A stretch of 5,637 nt of DNA from assembly GCA_002384315.1 (NCBI GenBank), contig DGBL01000122.1:1-5637 (forward strand), read 5' to 3'. Positions 1-4,295 of this stretch are shown here, piece after piece. Each line of letters opens with the position of its first letter. The first letter of the stretch is position 1. The stretch is from Micrococcaceae bacterium UBA4005 (lineage in GTDB: Bacteria; Actinomycetota; Actinomycetes; Actinomycetales; Micrococcaceae). Under the pieces are notes generated by a model that was not told the origin of the DNA, made no database searches, and saw only the letters and a list, made by a program, of their open reading frames with translations. The position numbers and the translations under genes are program-made.

Positions 1-327
1 CCGGCACCGGAGGTTGCGCCGGAACCAACGCCGGATACTCCAGCGGACCCGGCACCCGGCCCGGGTGTGGATCCGACGCCAGCCCCTGAGCCACCAGCGG
101 ATCCAACTCCTGACTCTGACTCTGCTCCGGCTCCTGAAGAACAATCGCCAACGGGGCCGCCGGCGGAGCCGGTGAGCGAACCGTCCCTGATCAGCGCCCC
201 GGAACCCATGGCTTTAACCCCAACGGAGGACCCCGGCGCAGTGACCGGAGAAACCCTGGTTCCGGGCAGTGAACCGCAGCAACCGGCACCGACGGCTAAC
301 GATCTGCTCGGAGTGCAGCTGTTCTAG
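1..327 (+). CDS. C-terminal tail of a Pro/Glu/Ala-rich protein (5' partial)
   Basis: The frame is open from the first base to a TAG at 325-327, giving 108 residues with no start that needs to be real; the GTG at 67 is an internal valine. About the first 50 residues are built from short degenerate units such as PTPD, PADP, APEP and EPPADPTPD, rich in Pro, Ala, Glu and Asp. Lys, Arg and Cys are absent throughout and the tail is strongly acidic. It ends in a less repetitive stretch finishing with NDLLGVQLF. Such tails usually form extended, disordered linkers or wall-spanning segments in actinobacterial surface or secreted proteins, but no sorting motif (LPxTG) or membrane anchor is visible, so the location is unknown. 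The catalytic or binding part lies upstream of the window and I cannot name the gene. Its stop shares the bases CTAG with the stop of convergent metX, and no terminator hairpin separates them. Confidence 0.8.
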   Translation, partial: PAPEVAPEPTPDTPADPAPGPGVDPTPAPEPPADPTPDSDSAPAPEEQSPTGPPAEPVSEPSLISAPEPMALTPTEDPGAVTGETLVPGSEPQQPAPTANDLLGVQLF

Positions 328-1478
328 CCTTCCGGATAAAATGCGGACCTGAGCTGGGCGTTCAGCTGGTGGATCTCGGTAAGGAACGCGTCGTGTCCAA
401 CAGCCGAGGAGATGGTGTGTACCGGCACGTCCCCCGGCAATGCGCGGGCGAGCTCGTCGGACTGCCAGGGGAAGTACAGTCTGTCCGTATCCACCGCCGC
501 CACAAAGAATTCGGCTGTTGACGCACTGAGCGCCGCACGCAGCGACCCTCGGCCGCGGGTTACATCATGGCTCATGAGCGCCTCGGTCAGAACCACGTAG
601 CTGTTGGCGTCAAAACGATCCACGAGCTTGTCCGCCTGATGGTCGAGATAACTCTCCACCTGATACCGTCCGCGAGCCGCTGGCACAGCGCTTCCGAACG
701 GCAACTCAGCCCCCTGTGCCCGCCTGCCGAACCGGGACTGCAACTCCAGTTCTGACCGGTAGGTGATGTGCGCGATTCGTCGTGCCAGCCCAAGACCGGC
801 ACTGGGCAGCTCCTGCCCGTAGTAGTCGCCGCCGGAGTAGTTCGGGTCCATCCGGATTGCCTGCAACTGTGCCTGGGCGAATGCAATCTGTTCCGCGGAG
901 CTTGCCGCCGTACAGGCCACCACGGCGCATCGCGCCACCCGCTCGGGGAACATCACCGCCCACTCCAGCGCACGGGCACCACCCATCGACCCGCCGATCA
1001 CGCTGTGCCAGCGGTCAATTCCCAACAGGTCGGCCACCTGCGCTTCGGCCCGCACCGCATCGCGAATGGTCACGAACGGAAATCTGGACCCCCAGGGGAC
1101 GCCGTCCGGATCGGGACTTGCCGGGCCGGTGGATCCATAACAACCACCGAGCATGTTGATCGATACGACGAAATAACGATCGGTATCAAGGGTCCGCCCG
1201 GGTCCAACGAGCGAGTCCCACCACCCCTCCTCGGCGGAGTGTCCCTGGGCCACGTGGGAGCTGCCGGTCAGGGCATGCTCGACCAGGACCGCGTTGGAGC
1301 CATCCGGGTCAAGGCGCCCCCAGGTCTCGAACGCCAACTCTGCCGCCGGAAGCCTGCCGCCAGTTTCCAGCTGCACAGAGCCGATCGGAACGGTACGCAG
1401 GATGCCGTCGCGCGGCTCACCGGCCGGGGAGGAGGGCGCGCGCCGGGTAGTCACAGTATCGGAAGGAGAAATGCTCAC
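324..1478 (-). CDS. metX: Homoserine O-acetyltransferase MetX
   Basis: Cytoplasmic alpha/beta-hydrolase-fold enzyme transferring acetyl from acetyl-CoA to L-homoserine, the committed step to methionine by direct sulfhydrylation or transsulfuration. The 384 residues match the usual family length. Visible motifs are the MetX signature around NMLGGCYGSTGPAS (108-121), the nucleophile elbow IGGSMGG with Ser164, the late-barrel Asp332 in TDRLYFP, and His362 in GHDAFL; these form the expected Ser-Asp-His triad. GTG at 1476-1478 is the first usable start, because an in-frame TGA lies four codons upstream. Its only SD-like stretch (GGGAAG) ends about 12 nt away, so initiation is probably coupled to the overlapping mini-ORF (GTGA overlap). 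A SAM-IV-type riboswitch lies upstream on the same strand, supporting a methionine role. metY, a common partner, does not lie between riboswitch and metX. Acetyl rather than succinyl specificity is the family default, not proven here. Confidence 0.96.
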   Translation of the reverse strand: MSISPSDTVTTRRAPSSPAGEPRDGILRTVPIGSVQLETGGRLPAAELAFETWGRLDPDGSNAVLVEHALTGSSHVAQGHSAEEGWWDSLVGPGRTLDTDRYFVVSINMLGGCYGSTGPASPDPDGVPWGSRFPFVTIRDAVRAEAQVADLLGIDRWHSVIGGSMGGARALEWAVMFPERVARCAVVACTAASSAEQIAFAQAQLQAIRMDPNYSGGDYYGQELPSAGLGLARRIAHITYRSELELQSRFGRRAQGAELPFGSAVPAARGRYQVESYLDHQADKLVDRFDANSYVVLTEALMSHDVTRGRGSLRAALSASTAEFFVAAVDTDRLYFPWQSDELARALPGDVPVHTISSAVGHDAFLTEIHQLNAQLRSAFYPEG

Positions 1479-1576
1479 TCGCGAACGTCACTTCCCAGGC
1501 TGCCCGGTACCCTGATCCGGGCACCGCGGAAGCCGATGTGCCCCGCAACGTAGCGGATCGACTCTTTGGTAGACAC
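1475..1576 (-). CDS. 33-residue mini-ORF between SAM riboswitch and metX
   Basis: I do not recognise this peptide. It starts at GTG (1574-1576) after a good ribosome-binding site (AGGGAG, about 6-8 nt upstream), runs 33 codons and stops at TGA 1475-1477. The stop overlaps the metX GTG start in the four bases GTGA, the classic arrangement for translational coupling. The peptide begins MSTKESIRYVAG and ends GSLGSDVRE. It is mildly basic (five Arg, one Lys), has no Cys and no Met beyond the start, and shows no membrane segment or signal peptide. 25 of 33 codons end in G or C, which fits real coding but is also expected by chance in this DNA. It may be a leader whose translation opens metX, or a small functional protein. 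The lack of Met codons argues against a methionine-codon attenuator. The start signals are seen; expression is inferred. Confidence 0.62.
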   Translation of the reverse strand: MSTKESIRYVAGHIGFRGARIRVPGSLGSDVRE

Positions 1577-1583
1577 TTGACTC

Positions 1584-1600
1584 TCCCTGCACCTCAGGGA
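1584..1600 (-). promoter_or_regulatory. SD-sequestering hairpin (riboswitch expression platform)
   Basis: On the minus strand TCCCTG (1600-1595), loop AGGTG, CAGGGA (1589-1584) form a perfect 6-bp stem. Its 3' arm contains most of the AGGGAG ribosome-binding site of the mini-ORF that starts at 1576. There is no U-run after it, so it looks like a translational rather than a transcriptional switch. A competing pairing is possible: GGGCCC (1632-1627), just after the aptamer's pseudoknot strand, can pair with GGGTCC (1603-1598) using one G-U pair. That would take away part of the 5' arm and free the ribosome-binding site. Inferred logic: SAM bound, hairpin forms, translation off. Confidence 0.6.
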
Positions 1601-1626
1601 CCCGTGAACCGCACCATTGTTGCTCA

Positions 1627-1743
1627 GGGCCCGCGCTTGCACAACGCCTCACAGCGTTCCGCCGGGTCCTCACCCGGGGCACCCCACCGCGGTTGGAGGG
1701 TTGCCGGCCAGCAAGCCGGGGCTATCTGCTGACACTCATGACC
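1627..1743 (-). promoter_or_regulatory. SAM-IV-type S-adenosylmethionine riboswitch aptamer
   Basis: The transcript on the minus strand carries the SAM-I/SAM-IV core. P1 is closed by GGTC (1743-1740) and a GACC near 1667-1664. Next comes a hairpin CCGGC-TTGCTG-GCCGG (1719-1704) running into the conserved GGCAACC, then the CCTCC...GCGGTGGGGTGCCCCGGGTGA region. A 3' hairpin AACGC-TGTGAG-GCGTT (1658-1643) follows, outside P1. The strand GCAAG (1640-1636) is complementary to CTTGC in the first hairpin (1715-1711), the extra pseudoknot expected for SAM-IV. The downstream hairpin and the CAAGCGCGGG tail match what I recall of Rfam SAM-IV (actinobacterial) better than plain SAM-I; the SAM-I/IV variant class is the main alternative. 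Position directly upstream of the mini-ORF and metX fits feedback control of methionine synthesis by SAM. Confidence 0.92.
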
Positions 1744-1750
1744 TGCTATC

Positions 1751-1780
1751 AATAAAACCGGAAAGTTCCCGCGACAGCAA
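1751..1780 (-). promoter_or_regulatory. Possible promoter of the riboswitch-metX transcript
   Basis: On the minus strand TTGCTG (1780-1775) is separated by 18 bases from TTTATT (1756-1751). Each is only a partial match to the -35 and -10 consensus. The placement is good: a start site about 7 bases downstream would fall near 1744, right at the first base pair of the aptamer. The A/T-rich patch around 1746-1758 stands out in the GC-rich surroundings. Confidence 0.35.
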
Positions 1781-1801
1781 CCTCAGCTCCCCCACGTCGC
1801 C

Positions 1802-1817
1802 CTTAGGGCACCCTAAG
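1802..1817. repeat. Perfect 7-2-7 inverted repeat, candidate operator
   Basis: CTTAGGG-CA-CCCTAAG is a perfect dyad with a 2-bp centre, in the divergent region between the riboswitch-metX unit and the VOC gene. It lies 36 bp before the VOC start and about 20 bp upstream of the proposed metX -35. No T-run follows on either strand, so it is not an intrinsic terminator. The symmetry suits a dimeric repressor or activator (TetR, MarR or GntR type), but no regulator gene is in the window. It resembles half sites TTAGG/CCTAA of DtxR/IdeR boxes, but the spacing is too short for that family. Confidence 0.5.
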
Positions 1818-1837
1818 TCGAGACGCCCGTCACAAAG

Positions 1838-1846
1838 TGCTACAAA
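1838..1846 (+). promoter_or_regulatory. Possible extended -10 of the VOC gene
   Basis: TGC-TACAAA (1838-1846) resembles an extended -10 element (TGn followed by TAnnnT-like). A start site about 7 bases downstream falls on or next to the ATG at 1853, which would give a leaderless mRNA. No real -35 is visible at the right distance; that position (about 1818-1823) abuts the inverted repeat at 1802-1817. The lack of a proper SD before the ATG is consistent with leaderless translation, common in actinobacteria. Confidence 0.35.
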
Positions 1847-1852
1847 GAACCC

Positions 1853-2494
1853 ATGCGCTTGGACCATGTCTCATATGCCTGTGAACCGGACGGCTTGGCT
1901 GCCACAGCCGAGCGAATCGCGACTGCACTCGGAGTCGACGCGGTGAAGGGCGGTGTCCACCCGCGGTTTGGGACCCGGAATATGATCTTTCCGCTCCTCA
2001 ATGGCCAGTATCTCGAAGTCGTGGAGGTACTCGACCACCCCGCCTCCGACAAGGCTCCCTTCGGCCAGGCCGTGCGCGCCCGTTCCGAGGCAGGCGGCGG
2101 ATGGATGGGCTGGTGCGTTGCCGTCGATGACCTCTCGGTCTTCGAGGAGCGGTTGGGCCGCAGCGCCGTCCCCGGCAATCGCAAATTTCCCGACGGCCAG
2201 GAACTCACCTGGCAGCAGGTCGGCATCAAGGGCCTGATAGCCGACCCGCAGGTCCCTTACCTGCTGCGCTGGGACGATGGCACGCAGGCCCTGCACCCTT
2301 CCCAGGCGCGTCCGGCGACGGTGCGGCTGGATTCACTGACGATCGCCGGCTCCGCCAAGCGCGTCACCGAATGGCTGGGTACTCCGGTGGAAGAGCCGAT
2401 GGACGACGTCGACGTGAACTGGGTTGCCCCCAACGGAACCCCGGGAATCATGTCAGTGACATTCGCCACGGAACACGGCACGGTCGAGATTTAG
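1853..2494 (+). CDS. VOC family / Glyoxalase_3-like domain protein
   Basis: A 213-residue soluble protein of the vicinal-oxygen-chelate superfamily, closest to the glyoxalase-like Glyoxalase_3 domain. It opens with LDHVSYAC (His5, a likely metal ligand) and continues with HPRFGTRNMIFPLLNGQYLE (36-55), where Glu55 is the probable second ligand. After it come LDHPASDKAPFG (60-71), the GGGWMGWCVAVDDL strand and turn (81-94), and a second beta-rich module from about 155 to the end. Such proteins are widespread in actinobacteria and mostly uncharacterised. Metal-dependent lyase, dioxygenase or isomerase chemistry is possible, and no substrate can be named. ATG at 1853 is preferred because the domain begins at once. 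Only a weak AAAGA precedes it, so a leaderless mRNA is possible. It converges on the CPBP gene, overlapping by 4 nt (TTAG), and diverges from the metX unit. Confidence 0.88.
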   Translation: MRLDHVSYACEPDGLAATAERIATALGVDAVKGGVHPRFGTRNMIFPLLNGQYLEVVEVLDHPASDKAPFGQAVRARSEAGGGWMGWCVAVDDLSVFEERLGRSAVPGNRKFPDGQELTWQQVGIKGLIADPQVPYLLRWDDGTQALHPSQARPATVRLDSLTIAGSAKRVTEWLGTPVEEPMDDVDVNWVAPNGTPGIMSVTFATEHGTVEI

Positions 2495-3270
2495 GTACCG
2501 ATCCCGATCGCGGGGCCAAAAAGAGCAAATCCCACGAACCCGCCGATATCCAGCGCTGCGTGCGCCACGACCAGCGGCATCACGCGTTTGGTCTTCGTAT
2601 AGGCGTACCCGAACACCAGGCCCATGAGTACATTGCCAGCGAACGGCCCGAACCCCTGATAGAGGTGGTACGTTCCGCGGAGCACGGCACTGGCGACGAT
2701 GATCCCCGGCACCGACCATCCCAGCTCCCGCAGCCGATGGAACAGGTAGCCAACGACAATGACTTCCTCCAGGATCGCGTAGCGCACGCCAGAGAGCACC
2801 AGCACCGGCACCGTCCACCAATAGGAGTCCAACGCGGCCGGAACAATGGCCGTGGTGATGCCCCAGGCACGTCCCGCGGCGTAGACGCCGAGCGTCCCGG
2901 CACCGATGAGCGTGGCAAGGGACAGCCCCAGGCCGAAGTCGACGGCGGGTTTCCGGAAAGTGAATCCAAGGATGCGGAACGCCGATTCTCCCCCGTGGCT
3001 GAGCAGAAACAGCACCAGCACCACGGGAACTAGGGCAAAGACGATGCCCAACAGTTGGTAGGTGAGGTCGAAATACGCACGATCGTTGAGCACGGGATTC
3101 ATGCGCGTAGTTTGCGCCGCCAGGGGGCCCTGCGTCAGCTTATCGAGCAGGCGCACGACGGCGTAGACGGCAGACTGTCCCAGCGACAGGCCCAGCACAA
3201 TGACAATCTCGGCCCAGAGGTAGCCGCGGCTGTGTCGGCCTGCCGGAAGCGGCGCTGGATTCAGACTCAT
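2491..3270 (-). CDS. CPBP family intramembrane glutamic endopeptidase (CAAX/Abi-like)
   Basis: A 259-residue multi-spanning membrane protein of the CPBP (Abi, Rce1-related) family. Hydrophobic segments lie roughly at 18-42, 68-90, 108-132, 152-174, 186-198, 210-224 and 231-254. The family motifs are present in order: Glu168-Glu169 in AILEEVIVVGYLF, His202 in LRGTYHLYQGFGPF, and His237 with Asp241 in AHAALD. The arginine usual in the first motif (EExxxR) is Val173, and Arg198 stands where a Phe is common before His202; both fit an actinobacterial subgroup with LRGxYHLYQG as I remember it. The ATG at 3268-3270 is chosen because AAGGA sits about 7 nt upstream. A longer reading to 3537 would run into the divergent gene. 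Family members process proteins, bacteriocins or membrane factors; the substrate here is unknown and no bacteriocin gene is adjacent. The stop TAA shares four bases with the VOC stop. Confidence 0.92.
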   Translation of the reverse strand: MSLNPAPLPAGRHSRGYLWAEIVIVLGLSLGQSAVYAVVRLLDKLTQGPLAAQTTRMNPVLNDRAYFDLTYQLLGIVFALVPVVLVLFLLSHGGESAFRILGFTFRKPAVDFGLGLSLATLIGAGTLGVYAAGRAWGITTAIVPAALDSYWWTVPVLVLSGVRYAILEEVIVVGYLFHRLRELGWSVPGIIVASAVLRGTYHLYQGFGPFAGNVLMGLVFGYAYTKTKRVMPLVVAHAALDIGGFVGFALFGPAIGIGT

Positions 3271-3314
3271 GGGCCTATCCTTCCAGCGGCGGGCCGGATT
3301 GACGAAAGGCACAG

Positions 3315-3326
3315 GGGCGGCCGCCC
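3315..3326. repeat. 12-bp GC palindrome in a divergent intergenic region
   Basis: GGGCGGCCGCCC is perfectly self-complementary and sits between the divergent CPBP (start 3270) and siderophore-reductase (start 3365) genes. It could be an operator, but an all-GC palindrome of this length can arise by chance in such DNA. The rest of this 94-base gap shows only a possible -10 (TAGTCT, 3341-3346) for the plus-strand gene, without a spaced -35. There is no DtxR/IdeR-like iron box. Confidence 0.25.
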
Positions 3327-3364
3327 TGCACCGGCTCGGATAGTCTGGGCCCACCACCTCTTGC

Positions 3365-4216
3365 GTGAAAGTAGGCTCCCCGATCGTGAACCGCAGTGTT
3401 CCCCCCGCACTCCGCCCGCAGGCGGTACTCCGGGTCGAATCCGCCACCTGGCTGAATGCGCACCTCGTGCGGATCGTGGCCGGAGGAGCAGACTTTTCCC
3501 TGCTGTCCCCCAATAACGCCACGGACAAATACGTCAAACTGTATTTTGCCCGCCCCGACCTCGCGCTGACTGCCCCCTATGACCTGAAGGCCCTCGCTGA
3601 CGTGCTCCCCGCCGCGGATGTTCCCGTCCGGCGAACCTATACCGTGCGCTGGATGGACCCAGCCGCGCAACGGCTGGCTATCGACTTTGTGGTCCACGGC
3701 GACGACGGCGTCGCTGGTCCGTGGGCGGCGCGCGCCAGGCCGGGCGATGCGCTGGTGGTATCCGGGCCCAATGGTTCATGGCGTCCTGATCCGACCGCCG
3801 ACTGGTACCTGTTTGCCGGAGATGAGGCGGCCCTGCCTGCCATCGCCGCAGGCTTGGAAGTACTGCCCGGGCACAGTACCGGGCATGTATTCCTCGAAGT
3901 AGCGCAGGCCTCCGACGCGGTGGAGCTTTCCGCTCCAGCCGGCGTCGTGGTCCACTGGGTGGTTCGCGGCGAACGCGAGGCTGGGAGCACCCGCCTCCTA
4001 GCCGATGCGGTCTCGGCCCTTGATTGGCCAGCCGGGCGGGTCGAGGCCTTCGTCCACGGCGAGCGCGGCGCGATGAAGGCGCTACGCGACGTCCTGTTCA
4101 CCAGTCGCGGCTTGGAGCGCAGCCAGGTCTCCCTCTCCGGTTACTGGGCGCACGGTCGCTCGGAAGGCCGGTTCCAGGCTGAAAAGCGCGAGCCGATCGG
4201 CCAGATTCTGCCCTAG
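3365..4216 (+). CDS. Siderophore-interacting protein (FAD-dependent ferric-siderophore reductase)
   Basis: Cytoplasmic flavoprotein of the SIP/ViuB-like family, which reduces ferric siderophores with NAD(P)H to release iron. The N-terminal FAD-binding barrel (about 15-140) holds RRTYTVRW (89-96), the flavin-binding signature, and then VVHGDDGVAGPWAARARPGD (109-128) with the family's HG...GPA/W pattern. The C-terminal part has AGDEAALPAI (151-160), HGERGAMKALR (231-241) and the closing SGYWAHGRSEG (258-268), typical of SIP proteins. From GTG 3365 it is 283 residues, within the usual 240-300. GTG 3386 (276 residues) is an equally possible start, because neither has a convincing SD; a TAGTCT at 3341-3346 could be the -10 of a short-leader mRNA. 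No siderophore synthesis or ABC transporter gene is in view, so it is probably a stand-alone reductase. It ends 79 nt before the debranching-enzyme gene. Confidence 0.93.
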   Translation: MKVGSPIVNRSVPPALRPQAVLRVESATWLNAHLVRIVAGGADFSLLSPNNATDKYVKLYFARPDLALTAPYDLKALADVLPAADVPVRRTYTVRWMDPAAQRLAIDFVVHGDDGVAGPWAARARPGDALVVSGPNGSWRPDPTADWYLFAGDEAALPAIAAGLEVLPGHSTGHVFLEVAQASDAVELSAPAGVVVHWVVRGEREAGSTRLLADAVSALDWPAGRVEAFVHGERGAMKALRDVLFTSRGLERSQVSLSGYWAHGRSEGRFQAEKREPIGQILP

Positions 4217-4257
4217 CTGAATAGGTTCATCCGCGGGCGGCTTGGAGGTGAACGATC

Positions 4258-4289
4258 TAATATGTGTCTTGTCCCGCCATTCTGAGGAG
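4258..4289 (+). promoter_or_regulatory. Possible -10 and strong SD of the debranching-enzyme gene
   Basis: In the 79-nt gap, TAATAT (4258-4263) fits the actinobacterial -10 pattern TAnnnT, although no -35 at 16-18 nt is convincing. GAGGAG (4284-4289) is a strong ribosome-binding site 6 nt before TTG 4296, and it decides that start over the in-frame TTG at 4269 and GTG at 4248, which have no spaced SD. The -10 is weak evidence; the SD is solid. Confidence 0.5.
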
Positions 4290-4295
4290 AACACC

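Noticed and set aside
1461..1515. Good SD (GGAAGGAG) followed by ATG at 1471 on the plus strand
   Set aside because: The frame is only 14 codons, ends at a TGA near 1515, and lies antisense to the metX start; probably a chance match.
768..1553. Long plus-strand open frame (261 codons) opposite metX
   Set aside because: Fully antisense to a clear MetX frame and to the mini-ORF; its translation is rich in Arg, Gly and Pro with no recognisable domain, as expected of a GC-rich shadow frame.
1488..1682. Minus-strand 64-codon frame across the riboswitch tail
   Set aside because: It lies in the aptamer and platform and is out of frame with the SD-preceded mini-ORF; low-complexity, Arg-rich product.
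1802..1817. Reading the dyad as a DtxR/IdeR iron box
   Set aside because: The half sites TTAGG and CCTAA are only 4 bp apart, whereas the known 19-bp box has them 9 bp apart.
2371..3033. Plus-strand 220-codon frame opposite the CPBP gene
   Set aside because: Antisense to clear membrane segments and CPBP motifs; His/Arg/Gly-rich nonsense composition.
3299..3346. TTGACG (3299-3304) with TAGTCT (3341-3346) as a promoter pair
   Set aside because: The spacer is 36 bp, about twice what a sigma factor spans; only the -10 is mentioned, as a weak possibility.
3271..3537. N-terminal extension of the CPBP protein by 89 codons
   Set aside because: It would overlap the divergent siderophore-reductase gene, adds non-hydrophobic sequence unlike the family, and the ATG at 3270 has a well-spaced AAGGA.
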